Assembly: GCF_002218085.1 (NCBI RefSeq)
Contig: NZ_BDUC01000008.1
Location: 143,094-207,093 of the forward strand
Direction of reading: 5' to 3'
DNA from: Tolypothrix sp. NIES-4075
Lineage (GTDB): Bacteria > Cyanobacteriota > Cyanobacteriia > Cyanobacteriales > Nostocaceae
Length of the DNA stretch: 64,000 nucleotides
The translations under genes and the position numbers were made by a program. Numbering within the stretch: position 1 is the first letter of the stretch; each line of letters starts with the position of its first letter. The notes under the pieces were generated by a model. It had not been told where the DNA came from, made no database searches, and saw only the letters and a program-made list of their open reading frames with translations. Positions 8,402 to 16,826 of the stretch are shown here, piece by piece.

Positions 8402-10126
8402 TTGAAAACGCGCTCTAATTACTGGCAACTTTTACCGTATATTCGACCCCAATGGCACAATATTGTCAAGGGTTTTATTGGCATTTTAGGATATGTATTA
8501 GCAACTTTAGCTCTGATTACGCTGGCGCGTCAATTTGCAAGTGTCTTTGGTGGGAGAAATTTATCTGCGATCGCTCTCGAAATTGCAATGCTGGCAACGG
8601 TGTTTCTTGTCAGAGGGTTTTTTCAATCTGTACAAGATATCTATATGGCAAAAGCCGCTCTGCGAGTAGCTTTTAATCTTCGCAAGTATATCTACACTCA
8701 CTTACAAAAGTTAAATCTCAGCTATTTTGAAACTGCAAAAACAGGCGATTTATCTTATCGAATGACCGAAGATGTTGACCGAGTTGGGGAAGTTGTCCAT
8801 AAACTCTTTCACGATTTTATCCCCTGCATTTTGCAGTTGGTGGCAATTCCCATATACATGATTTGGTTAAATTGGCAATTAACCTTAGCTATTATTATCG
8901 TTGCCCCGTTAATGGGCGTTTTAATTGGGTGGTTTGGCGAACGTTTGCGTATATTTTCGCTGAAAAGTCAAAGTCATGTATCTGATTTATCGGCAATTTT
9001 AACTGAGGTTTTCAGCGGGATTCGGATTATTCAAGCCTTCGCAGCCGAGAAATACGAAATCGCTCGCTTTAGTCGAGAAGCCGATCGCACGATGAAAGCG
9101 AAGTACTCAGCGGAACGTCTCAAAGCAATTCAGATACCCATCATCGGATTTTTAGAAGCTGTCAGTATTTTAATTTTACTTTTCGTCGGTGGTTGGCAAA
9201 TTGCTACTGGTAATTTGACGGTTGATAAATTTGTCGCTTTTTTAACAGCAGGCGCTTTATTAATCGATCCGATTGGTCATGTTACCAGCAATTACAACGA
9301 ATTTAAACAGGGTGAAGCTTCTGTAGACCGCGTTTTTGAGTTGTTGGCAATTAAACCAACGGTGGAGGAAAAAGCAAATGCTCTAACTCTACCTGATGTC
9401 AGCGGTAAGGTGGAATATTGTCATGTTTCCTTTGCTTACAAAAAAGGCGAATTTGTAATTAAGGATATCAGTTTATTAGCCATGCCAGGAGAAGCGATCG
9501 CTTTAGTTGGTGCTTCTGGTGCTGGTAAAACTACTTTCGTCAATCTTTTACCGCGTTTTTACGACCCTGAAGCTGGTGAAATTTTAATTGATGGTGTTGA
9601 TATTCGTGATGTGACGCTAGATAGTCTGCGACGACAAATTGCCATAGTTCCTCAAGAAACTATCATGTTTTCCGGCACAATTGCCCAAAATATCGCTTTC
9701 GGACAAGATGCTTTTGAGATGAAAGCTGTACAAGAAGCTGCGAAAATTGCTAACGCTCATCAATTTATTAAGCAACTACCTGAAGGTTATGATACTTGGG
9801 TAGGTGAGAGAGGGGTAAATTTATCCGGTGGACAAAGACAAAGAATAGCGATCGCTCGTGCTGTTCTGAGAAATCCGAGAATTTTGATTTTAGATGAAGC
9901 GACATCTGCCCTAGATTCAGAATCAGAAGCTTTGGTACAAGAAGCACTGGAAAGATTAATGGCAGATCGAACGGTATTTATTATCGCTCATCGGTTATCG
10001 ACGGTGAGAAGATGCGATCGCATTTTAGTTTTTGAACGAGGGCAAATTGTCGAATCCGGTACTCATGAAGAATTGTTAACGCTTGAGCGTCGTTATGCGC
10101 GATTTTACGCCCAGCAATTTAGTTAA
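8402..10126 (+). CDS. ABC exporter, fused permease and ATPase
   Basis: A half-transporter of about 574 residues: six membrane helices in the first 310 residues (type IV exporter fold, like MsbA), then a nucleotide-binding domain with Walker A GASGAGKTT, signature LSGGQRQR, Walker B ILILDEATSALDSES and the switch histidine in IIAHRLSTVRR. It would act as a homodimer exporting lipid, peptide or drug; the substrate is unknown. No ATG precedes the conserved start. I place it at TTG 8402 (followed by KTRSNYWQLLPYI); TTG 8384 is the other option. A kinase-like gene overlaps its last 32 bases. Confidence 0.92.
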   Translation: MKTRSNYWQLLPYIRPQWHNIVKGFIGILGYVLATLALITLARQFASVFGGRNLSAIALEIAMLATVFLVRGFFQSVQDIYMAKAALRVAFNLRKYIYTHLQKLNLSYFETAKTGDLSYRMTEDVDRVGEVVHKLFHDFIPCILQLVAIPIYMIWLNWQLTLAIIIVAPLMGVLIGWFGERLRIFSLKSQSHVSDLSAILTEVFSGIRIIQAFAAEKYEIARFSREADRTMKAKYSAERLKAIQIPIIGFLEAVSILILLFVGGWQIATGNLTVDKFVAFLTAGALLIDPIGHVTSNYNEFKQGEASVDRVFELLAIKPTVEEKANALTLPDVSGKVEYCHVSFAYKKGEFVIKDISLLAMPGEAIALVGASGAGKTTFVNLLPRFYDPEAGEILIDGVDIRDVTLDSLRRQIAIVPQETIMFSGTIAQNIAFGQDAFEMKAVQEAAKIANAHQFIKQLPEGYDTWVGERGVNLSGGQRQRIAIARAVLRNPRILILDEATSALDSESEALVQEALERLMADRTVFIIAHRLSTVRRCDRILVFERGQIVESGTHEELLTLERRYARFYAQQFS

Positions 10127-10685
10127 ACAGGTGAATATAACATTGCAAAACACTCCGACTATCCTCTTTTTATCTGGTGCATCCGGTGTTGGGAAAACTA
10201 CAATAGTTGCTACTCTTCGGGAACATAATACTAATCCGTCTCGTGTTTTCCTGCACGCTGATTCTGATAATGTTCCCTCTTTTACCGAGATGATTTCGCA
10301 AGCGGGTTCTTTGGAAAGATTCCAGGAAATTGCCACACACAAGTGGATTGAAAAGATTACACGCGAATATCAAAGTACAGACACGGTAATTATAGAAGGA
10401 CAAGCTCGCTTTAATTATATTGAGGATGCTTGCCGTAAATTCGGTGTCACAAAATACGCGATTATTTTAATTGATTGCGATTGGGAAATAATGCGCGATC
10501 GCTTGCTCAACAATCGGCAACAACCAGAATTAGTTACTCATGATATGCAAAACTGGGTTAAGTTTCTACGCAAGCAAGCGCGGGAAAAAAACATTCCGAT
10601 CATAAATACTTCTTGTTTGACCCTAGAGGAAGTAGTGGACATTATTCAAACTAAGATTTTGCTAGTTTCTGCCACCCCAGGTTAA
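10095..10685 (+). CDS. P-loop ATPase / kinase-like protein
   Basis: A protein of about 196 residues with a Walker A motif FLSGASGVGKTT near the N-terminus and a nucleoside/adenylate-kinase style layout: VIIEGQARFNYIEDA as a Walker-B-like strand, a helix, then AIILIDCDWEIMRDRLLNN with an arginine-bearing lid segment, and a final IPIINTSCLTLEEVVDII. It probably phosphorylates a small molecule, but the substrate is unknown. Its ATG at 10095 (a TTG lies at 10083) falls inside the end of the ABC exporter gene, so translation is likely coupled and the two products may work together. Confidence 0.75.
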   Translation: MRDFTPSNLVKQVNITLQNTPTILFLSGASGVGKTTIVATLREHNTNPSRVFLHADSDNVPSFTEMISQAGSLERFQEIATHKWIEKITREYQSTDTVIIEGQARFNYIEDACRKFGVTKYAIILIDCDWEIMRDRLLNNRQQPELVTHDMQNWVKFLRKQAREKNIPIINTSCLTLEEVVDIIQTKILLVSATPG

Positions 10686-10855
10686 AAATCCTAACAGTAA
10701 GCTGGTTTTGGAGAGCAACGTGGCAAATTTCAGGAGTGATGGTGCTTTCTTACACCTTAACTTGGGAAGTGTTAGCTTAGGCTTTAGTGCGATCGCTTGT
10801 CAAAATTGGTTCTTGAACGGATACGCGATCGCGCATACAAATAAATGCTACTTAC

Positions 10856-11899
10856 CTACGCACGAACTTTACGCCGTAGTAAACTTATCATGCTTATACA
10901 AGATATCAAAGCTACAACAGTTGATGGTTCAGGAACAGTTGTTTTTTGTGTCTCTAAGAAATTAGCCATATCTTCACCAATGATTTGATATACACGACGA
11001 GTGGGATGAATCTCATCGTAGTAATAATAATTATCAGGTGTTGAACAACCAGGCTCCAACCCAGCAGTAGTGTATAAAAGTTCGCAGGCATCATTTATAT
11101 TGGTAAAACCATATGCCGCTGGGGTAGAGCGAATTTTGTTGCTAATTGCAACGTGGTCATACAGTGCAACTTCAACACCTAATTGCTTATTCAGGGTATC
11201 AAGTTGACCGGGAAGACTTTCATTGATAACATCTCTAAACTTAGCTGCCTCTTGTGAGTATTCCTCAAAAAGCGGTAATGCAGCTAAATCTGTAGAATTT
11301 ACGACAAAAAACTGTTTTGCCCCTAGCGCTGCAAGTTGTGATACTCCAGAAACAATATTGTTAACAGCAGCAGAAGCTAGTGCATCGACCGAACCAGTCT
11401 GATTATTAAAAAACCTTTCTGATAAGTCATTTGTAGATATAAAAATGAAGTATAACCCATTAGAATCTGCCGCGCGATTAACTTCTGTTTTATATTGTTC
11501 GATTTGACCGAATAAACCCGTATTTTGATATTGATCGAGCCAGGTACTTAAATTGCCATTACCACTTTTTGCACCTCCTACAGCATAATCTGTTAACTGT
11601 AAATTTTCTTGTTTTGCCAATACCTCAACTGATGTTAATCCGGGATTATTTGTCCATCGACCACCAGAGTCATACACATCCACTCGTGGGAATATAAATG
11701 ATCCAGGTACCCCAGCTTTGACTGCTGCTGTTGTAATCTGAAGTGCTGCCCCATTATCTGAATAGCTATCACCAAAGGCATAAATACGAGAAATGGAGTT
11801 GAAAGAAGCGGCAATAGCGTTATGAACACCCACACACAAGAAAGCCGCACTACTTATTGCGGCAGTAACGAAAGTTTTCAAAAGAGTATTTTTATGCAT
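10856..11899 (-). CDS. Secreted SGNH/GDSL hydrolase with PEP-CTERM anchor
   Basis: An exported esterase/lipase-type enzyme. A signal peptide (residues about 8-30, ending NAIAA) precedes the GDSL block IYAFGDSYSDNG with the nucleophilic serine. The block III region is FIFISTNDLSERF, and the catalytic Asp-His pair is DEIHPTRRVYQII near residue 310. The C-terminus has VPEPSTVVALI, a hydrophobic helix and a basic RRKVRA tail: a PEP-CTERM signal recognised by exosortase. The frame is open to 11980, but the ATG at 11899 gives the proper signal peptide. Overall it resembles thermolabile-hemolysin-like or autotransporter-type GDSL lipases. Confidence 0.9.
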   Translation of the reverse strand: MHKNTLLKTFVTAAISSAAFLCVGVHNAIAASFNSISRIYAFGDSYSDNGAALQITTAAVKAGVPGSFIFPRVDVYDSGGRWTNNPGLTSVEVLAKQENLQLTDYAVGGAKSGNGNLSTWLDQYQNTGLFGQIEQYKTEVNRAADSNGLYFIFISTNDLSERFFNNQTGSVDALASAAVNNIVSGVSQLAALGAKQFFVVNSTDLAALPLFEEYSQEAAKFRDVINESLPGQLDTLNKQLGVEVALYDHVAISNKIRSTPAAYGFTNINDACELLYTTAGLEPGCSTPDNYYYYDEIHPTRRVYQIIGEDMANFLETQKTTVPEPSTVVALISCISMISLLRRKVRA

Positions 11900-12095
11900 A
11901 CCGACAAACTCGTTTACAAATATTCTACATGAGTATAGTCGTTCAAGAAGTAAGTATGACAAATTACTAATTGACAGCATGACAAAATAATAATCTATAA
12001 TTATGACTTACCACCGATGATTACTCTTTTGAAACCTCAAACAGCACGCAGGCATTTTTTGTTAACGATCGCGCTTACTTTTAAGACAGTCGCGA

Positions 12096-12488
12096 CTATG
12101 CAGTTTTAGCATTTTCATCTAATGCTTGTGCAACATTTTTCAAGCGACTTGACCTGATTTTGCGGATGCGATCGCTACTGCGAACACCACCTGCCATTTC
12201 ATATTCGCGGCTGTCTTTGCCGTACTTGATAGCAACCACCATCAGCATTTTCTCAGAAAGCTGACTCAAGTTTTTTTCCATATCTTCAATTTCAGTTCTC
12301 GAAGAGTTAACCACAGACAGAGCAGTATTATAAACATCAATTTTGTTACGTAACTGCTCAATTGACTCAATCAATTTTTCCAGACTATAATCTTCATCAA
12401 ATTTGATGGTTGGAACAATCGATTTCAGTCCAGCCGATCTTAACTGAGCTTTTTCTAAAATACGGGATGTACGTTTTGGACGAGACAT
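12096..12488 (-). CDS. Small conserved-looking charged protein, coiled coil
   Basis: A 130-residue basic protein (start MSRPKRTSRILEKAQ) with a helical, heptad-like core at about residues 35-85 (LIESIEQLRNKIDVYNTALSVV, DMEKNLSQLSEKMLM) and a basic segment RSSDRIRKIRSSRLK near the end. An ACTCCTTT stretch just upstream on this strand's leader gives a good AAAGGAGT ribosome-binding site. The composition suggests a nucleic-acid- or protein-binding scaffold. I do not recognise a named family. It lies between the GDSL gene and the 21-bp repeat array. Confidence 0.7.
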   Translation of the reverse strand: MSRPKRTSRILEKAQLRSAGLKSIVPTIKFDEDYSLEKLIESIEQLRNKIDVYNTALSVVNSSRTEIEDMEKNLSQLSEKMLMVVAIKYGKDSREYEMAGGVRSSDRIRKIRSSRLKNVAQALDENAKTA

Positions 12489-12631
12489 AAAATTACTCCT
12501 TTAAAATGCTTCTAGAGCTAGCTTGCCTCAATTAAGCTGAATTACGGTTCAGCAAAACTCGCAATTTTTTCTAATAAAATTTTCAGGTTATAGTAGTAAT
12601 TTTTCGGAATTTAATTACTATATATTGGTAT

Positions 12632-12991
12632 TTATAGAGATAATTGTCTAAACTTCATAAAAGCTTTAAGGGAAACCGTTACCGTAAGTCGTGTAACCGT
12701 TACCGTAAGTCGTGTAACCGTTCCCGCAAGTTGTGAAACCGTTCCCGCAAGTTGTGAAACCGTTCCCGTAAGTCGTGTAACCGTTCCCGCAAGTTGTGAA
12801 ACCGTTCCCGCAAGTTGTGAAACCGTTCCCGTAAGTCGTGTAACCGTTCCCGTAAGTTGTGTAACCGTTCCCGTAAGTTGTGTAACCGTTCCCGTAAGTT
12901 GTGTAACCGTTCCCGCAAGTTGTGAAACTGCTCCCATAAATTGTGAAACCGCTTCAGTTTGTTGGGGAGTGCGTAGGCAGAGCAATAACAT
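12632..12991 (-). CDS. Possible small ORF made of seven-residue repeats
   Basis: An open frame of 119 codons whose middle consists of [S/T]-[Q/R]-L-[A/T]-G-T-V heptads, from the 21-bp array. Hydrophobic residues at positions 3 and 7 fit a coiled-coil or beta-stalk pattern. It begins directly after the stop of a GGDEF relic (TAG then ATG). A second minus-strand frame (12700-13149) is also open and reads NLRERLH repeats, so openness proves little. I see no good ribosome-binding site. It may be non-coding. Confidence 0.3.
   Translation of the reverse strand: MLLLCLRTPQQTEAVSQFMGAVSQLAGTVTQLTGTVTQLTGTVTQLTGTVTRLTGTVSQLAGTVSQLAGTVTRLTGTVSQLAGTVSQLAGTVTRLTVTVTRLTVTVSLKAFMKFRQLSL
12674..12946. repeat. 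Tandem array of thirteen 21-bp units
   Basis: Thirteen consecutive 21-base units of the form AACCGTTMCCGYAAGTYGTGW, with only a few variant positions except for the last unit, and a decayed fourteenth after 12946. Sub-variants alternate (units 3-4, 6-7 and 12 end in GTTGTGA; units 1-2, 5 and 8 in GTCGTGT; units 9-11 in GTTGTGT), which points to block duplication. Confidence 0.95.
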
Positions 12992-13216
12992 CTAATGAGT
13001 ACAATAGCGATCGCGTCCTTTTTGTTTGGCATTGTACAGTGCTTTATCGGCTGAAGCGATGAGTGTATTTGGCTTGATGTCGCAAGTGGGTATGACACAA
13101 GTAATACCCAAACTAAGTGTGACGATATCCTTGACATCAGACTGTACATGAGGAATAGCCTGATCGTGAATTACTTGTTGAATACTTTGTGCTACTTTGA
13201 TCGCTCCTGCTAGCAC
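12992..13216 (-). pseudogene. GGDEF (diguanylate cyclase) C-terminal relic
   Basis: The translated segment contains VTLSLGITCVIPT followed by LIASADKALYNAKQKGRDRYC, the characteristic last third of a GGDEF domain. The GG(D/E)EF active-site loop and everything before it are absent; upstream sequence switches to an unrelated frame. It is therefore a decayed fragment, not a working cyclase. Confidence 0.75.
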
Positions 13217-13217
13217 T

Positions 13218-13379
13218 AAAATTTGCTTGTTTCAATTTGATGTATCCTTTATAAATTAGTTTTATATCTACTGGTTCCACATCTACCCCTTGGGCTTTGA
13301 AGAATCCTTTTTCTTGAGCAATGATGCCTGGACACTCCAAAATTAGCAGGTAAACCGGCTGCTTGAAAAGGTCTGTCAA
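13218..13379 (-). pseudogene. Relic of an NMT1/THI5-like substrate-binding protein
   Basis: A short segment reads PGIIAQEKGFFKAQGVDVEPVDI, which resembles the start of the mature domain of ABC substrate-binding proteins for pyrimidine precursors, nitrate or sulfonates (pattern: AxEKGFFKxxGLDVExV). Nothing of the remaining 250 residues follows. It abuts the GGDEF relic, so the two were joined by deletion. Confidence 0.5.
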
Positions 13380-13678
13380 GTCGCTTCTCTTTCACCAGAC
13401 ACGACTTGCCCCCACTAATTATCTTTTTTTGAATTTTGAATGAGCGAATTTTGAAGCAGGGGGGAGCGACTTGACACTACAAAGATACCCCACTCATGCT
13501 GTCACCCACCCTGCCCTTAGCAAGGAAAAGGTTGGGGAGGGTGTACTCCATTTAGGTGCAAAGCGCTGTAATTTGTGACATCAGCGCAAACACGCACCTA
13601 TTATCTTAGTTAACGGTGTCTTGTTGCTTAGGCACTTACAAGTAATAAAATATCATCCCGGCATAACAAGCGATGCCC
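13380..13678. other. Intergenic region, probable decayed sequence
   Basis: About 300 bases without a supported gene. It includes an imperfect inverted repeat CACCCACCCTGCCC...GGGGAGGGTG around 13504-13542. I cannot name what was here. Confidence 0.4.
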
Positions 13679-15388
13679 CTATCCGCAACCAATTATTTCA
13701 ATAGACATCTGGTGGAAAAGATGTAGAGACGCGAAATTTCGCGTCTCTACAAAGGATTTCGGGCAACGCAGAATTAATTTCCACCAGATGTCTAATACAC
13801 GGCTGGATATTTTATTTTTTGGATCTCCCTTAATCATCAATGCAGCAACGATCGCACTAACAATCGCTAGTCCAGATGCAATCAGCATCACTAAACGAAA
13901 ACTACTTACAAATGATTGAGCGATCGCGCTTTTCAATACTGAAGCAACCGCTTCACTTAATCCAGGTGGAATTTCTGCCCCAGCCAACTTGACTCGTTGC
14001 GGGTCTAGCATTTGTTGGACTGATGGTGGTATTTGTAGCTGTGTTAAACGAGTATCAAGAGCAGAATTAAAGGCATGGGAAACGATGAGACTAAAAACAG
14101 CGATCGCTAGTAAACTGGCAGTGCGAGCAACTGCATTATTAATACCGGAAGCAGTTCCAGCTTGCTCTACTTTCACCGCTCCCATTACTGTAGTAGTTAG
14201 TGGTGCAACGCTAATTGACATACCAAATCCCAAGACAGCGATCGCCGGAAAGAATGTTGTCCAATAGCTACCCCCAATACTGGGTAAAGCAAACAAAGCA
14301 AATCCGACAGCAGCAATACTCGGACCAATAATCAACGGTCGTTTTGCTCCGTAACGACTGACTAATCCACCTGACCAACGTGACAGCAGAAACATTAACA
14401 GAATCAGTGGTAAAAATGCACCACCTGCGGCAGTCGGTGAGTAACCTTGTACCTGAATTAAATTAAACGGAAAAAAGAATAATACTCCACCTAATGCAGC
14501 ATACAACAGCAGCGTGAGTAAGTTTGCACCACTGAAAGTTCCAGAACCAAATAAACTCAACGGCATCATCGGCATACGCTGACTTTTTTCCACCAGCACA
14601 AACACAATCAGCGTTGCAAGACCCATACCCAGTCCAATAATCGCAACTAAATCGCTCAAGCTTGTATGTCCAGCTTCCAGCAATCCATAGACAAGACTAC
14701 CTAAACCGACTGTTACCAAAAATGCACCCCACCAATCCAGCTTGCCCGTTGCGGCTTGATTACGGCTTTCTGGTACACGCAAAAACACAATTCCTAAAAC
14801 CAGCAATGCTATAGGCACATTCAGAAAAAAGATCCAACGCCAAGATGCTTGTTCCACTAACCAACCACCCAACACAGGACCCAGTGCAGATGTAATCGCA
14901 GTAAAACCCGACCAAGTACCGATCGCCTGTCCTCGTTGTTCTTGACTAAATGCAGCACTTATGATAGCCAAACTCCCAGGCACTAACAGCGCACCTCCAA
15001 TTCCCTGTATGGCTCGTGCTAAAATTAACTGATTGATATTGGGCGACAATCCACACCAAATCGAAGCTAAACCGAAAAGTGCGATTCCGACAGCAAAGAT
15101 GCGTCGCCGTCCGAAGTTATCACCCAGCGAACCACCGACTAAAATTAATGCCGCCAGAAACAGCGCGTAGGACTCCACCACCCACTGCACCTGAGTTGCC
15201 GTTGCATTCAATCGAGCTTGCATCACAGGTAGTGCGACGTTAACCACACTGCCATCAATCATTGCCATGCTGGAGCCAAGAATCGTCGCTGCCAAAACCC
15301 ACGGTCTAACATCTCTAGCACATGGCTCATGGCTGGATGTAGTGCGTATGATAGCTTCATCGCAGGGTGGTTTGACGATATTAGCCAT
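13679..15388 (-). CDS. MFS exporter, DHA2 (EmrB/QacA) family
   Basis: A 14-helix drug/proton antiporter. Seen are the motif A loop GGSLGDNFGRRRIF, the motif C region ALGPVLGGWLVEQASWRWIFFLNVP, and alternating hydrophobic segments along about 530 residues. The N-terminus MANIVKPPCDEAIIR is soluble. The final about 35 residues, from roughly LDIWWKLILRC on, are encoded by a MITE-like element (13702-13794) and flanking DNA, so the native C-terminus has been replaced; the core transporter is intact. It is a single gene, with no TetR-type regulator or membrane-fusion partner beside it. Confidence 0.9.
   Translation of the reverse strand: MANIVKPPCDEAIIRTTSSHEPCARDVRPWVLAATILGSSMAMIDGSVVNVALPVMQARLNATATQVQWVVESYALFLAALILVGGSLGDNFGRRRIFAVGIALFGLASIWCGLSPNINQLILARAIQGIGGALLVPGSLAIISAAFSQEQRGQAIGTWSGFTAITSALGPVLGGWLVEQASWRWIFFLNVPIALLVLGIVFLRVPESRNQAATGKLDWWGAFLVTVGLGSLVYGLLEAGHTSLSDLVAIIGLGMGLATLIVFVLVEKSQRMPMMPLSLFGSGTFSGANLLTLLLYAALGGVLFFFPFNLIQVQGYSPTAAGGAFLPLILLMFLLSRWSGGLVSRYGAKRPLIIGPSIAAVGFALFALPSIGGSYWTTFFPAIAVLGFGMSISVAPLTTTVMGAVKVEQAGTASGINNAVARTASLLAIAVFSLIVSHAFNSALDTRLTQLQIPPSVQQMLDPQRVKLAGAEIPPGLSEAVASVLKSAIAQSFVSSFRLVMLIASGLAIVSAIVAALMIKGDPKNKISSRVLDIWWKLILRCPKSFVETRNFASLHLFHQMSIEIIGCG
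13702..13794. mobile_element. MITE-like element, 93 bp, at the end of the MFS gene
   Basis: Terminal inverted repeats of 17 bp, TAGACATCTGGTGGAAA at 13702-13718 and its exact complement at 13778-13794, enclose a 28-nt perfect palindrome at 13723-13750 (GTAGAGACGCGAAA...). No transposase lies inside, as expected for a non-autonomous miniature element. A clear target-site duplication is not visible. Confidence 0.8.
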
Positions 15389-15620
15389 CTGGTTTAATTG
15401 TTAGTTTCCATTTTGATCATCTCATCTTCGCTGGTTGCGCTAGGCTTAATTTTTAGTTTGTAAGGTCTGTTATGCAGTATTGCAACGCACCATCCTAGAT
15501 TTTCGATGCCTTAGGAGGCTTCCTTTATAATGCACCCTACCATATTCAAGATTTTCTAAGGCAGTAATTAAATGTAGTATTATAATTACATTTGTAGTGA
15601 AGCGATTAACCAAGCAATAT

Positions 15621-15923
15621 ATGGCTATTCCTAAAAAAGGTTCAAGATTAATTGTGGTTGATGGCTCACGCTATCGGTGGCGTATCCGACAAAAGCCTAG
15701 CAGGGGTCAAAGTGATTATGGGTGTAACATCACATTTGCAGTGGAACACTTTGATAAATTAGGTGCGACTTTAGTTGTTGAGATGCCTCAAGCGCATCCA
15801 ATCTGGGCTGGTAAACAAACAGTACCCGTTGTTCCGTGCGATGTTGAAAGCAGCATTCGTCAAGCGATCGCCAAGGGTTGGAAGCCGTCCGAACCGGGTA
15901 GTTCCTTTGAACTGCTATATTAA
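15621..15923 (+). CDS. Small protein of unknown function
   Basis: A 100-residue basic protein starting MAIPKKGSRLIVVDGSRYRW. The upstream GTG at 15597 would add eight residues; the ATG at 15621 seems more natural. The sequence suggests a small beta-rich domain (LIVVDGSRYRWRIRQ, ATLVVEMPQAH, QTVPVVPCDVESSIRQAIAKGWKPSEPGSSFEL). The closing pattern, a helix then GWxPxxPGxxF, is common in small cyanobacterial orphan proteins. It ends right before a heptamer repeat array. Function unknown. Confidence 0.65.
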   Translation: MAIPKKGSRLIVVDGSRYRWRIRQKPSRGQSDYGCNITFAVEHFDKLGATLVVEMPQAHPIWAGKQTVPVVPCDVESSIRQAIAKGWKPSEPGSSFELLY

Positions 15924-15924
15924 A

Positions 15925-16010
15925 CAGCCCCCATTCCCCATTCCCCATTCCCCATTCCCCATTACCCATTCCCCATTCCCCAATGCCCATTCCCCATTCC
16001 CCAATCTCAA
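15925..16010. repeat. CATTCCC heptamer array
   Basis: About eleven seven-base units CCCCATT/CCCATTC between the convergent 15621 gene and the cytochrome gene. The cytochrome stop codon touches its right end. Confidence 0.85.
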
Positions 16011-16381
16011 AGACTCTCCAAATAATTCAACAGATCCGCCATTTCTTTAACGCTAGGCTTGAATTTGGGCATTGGTGGGGTGTCACCGCTGGTTACTTGG
16101 TGAATCAACCCATAACGTGACTTTCGCTTAGAGACGGCTTGCAAACTCGGACCCACTCGTCCCGAAGCTTCTAAACCATGACAACCCGCACAGTTTATTT
16201 GAAAAATAGCGTGTCCTTGAATTGGGTCTCCTGTCAGCGATAGAACACTCTTAACATAAGGATCGGAGGCTCTAAGGGTGCGAACAGCAAAAATGCCCAA
16301 AAGGATTGCTAGCAGAATCACCACAGCCAATAAAGCGATCCGCTGAATCAGAATTTCAGGTTTGTTAATCTGGTTATCCAA
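16007..16381 (-). CDS. Membrane-anchored c-type cytochrome, cytochrome cM-like
   Basis: A 124-residue protein with an uncleaved N-terminal anchor (hydrophobic residues 13-34) and one haem-binding CAGCH at residues 64-68; Met104 in PPMPKF is the likely sixth ligand. The GYxxxVTxGxxxMPxF layout and small size match cyanobacterial cytochrome cM, an alternative electron carrier facing the thylakoid lumen or periplasm; a generic cytochrome c6-like protein is the other possibility. It is divergent from petG (cytochrome b6f), about 190 bases away, which fits a bioenergetic role. Confidence 0.8.
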   Translation of the reverse strand: MDNQINKPEILIQRIALLAVVILLAILLGIFAVRTLRASDPYVKSVLSLTGDPIQGHAIFQINCAGCHGLEASGRVGPSLQAVSKRKSRYGLIHQVTSGDTPPMPKFKPSVKEMADLLNYLESL

Positions 16382-16571
16382 AGGGTTTGCTGTAAAACTA
16401 TAAGAAAGTTTTCATTTCATACACATAGCTTAAAAGTTCTTGATTGTGTCTGCAAGCACAAATTTAAGTTTCGTTATTTTTATTCAGCGCTCAAAAATGC
16501 AATTCAATTGGGGATTGATGCCCGATTTGGTAGAATCGAAAGCAGAAAACGTTGATTATAGGAGACTCACA

Positions 16572-16685
16572 GTGGTTGAACCCCTGCTATCAGGTATTGT
16601 AATTGGTTTGATTGTTGTCACCCTGGCTGGCTTGTTTTATAAAGCTTACGAGCAATTTAAGCGCGGTAATCAACTCGGTCTGTAA
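16572..16685 (+). CDS. petG: Cytochrome b6f complex subunit V, PetG
   Basis: A 37-residue single-helix subunit of the cytochrome b6f complex, needed for its assembly. The sequence [19 protein letters not shown], then [16 protein letters not shown], is the family signature and the length is exactly that of PetG. A longer frame opens at 16440, but the start is the GTG at 16572, preceded by AGGAGA about eight bases upstream. It has its own leader and lies between the cytochrome gene (divergent) and rsmD (convergent). Confidence 0.95.
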   Translation: MVEPLLSGIVIGLIVVTLAGLFYKAYEQFKRGNQLGL

Positions 16686-16826
16686 ACTGGGCATTGGGCA
16701 TTGGTAATGGGTAATGGGTAATGGGTAATGGGTAATGGGGAATTGGTAATTCTAACTCCCCTGCGTCCCCTGCCTCCCCTGCGTCCCCTGCCTCCCTTGT
16801 CCCCCTGTCCCCCCATCCCCCACTCC
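16686..16826. repeat. Heptamer arrays (GGGTAAT, then CCCCTGCSTCC)
   Basis: Tandem TAATGGG units at about 16705-16740 are followed by CCCCTGCCT-type units to about 16826. They separate the convergent petG and rsmD genes. Confidence 0.8.

Noticed and set aside
10708..10965. 85-codon plus-strand frame
   Set aside because: No family resemblance, overlaps the end of the GDSL hydrolase gene on the other strand, poor start context.
12674..12946. 21-bp repeats as a possible CRISPR array
   Set aside because: Units are directly adjacent with no unique spacers, and no cas genes are near.
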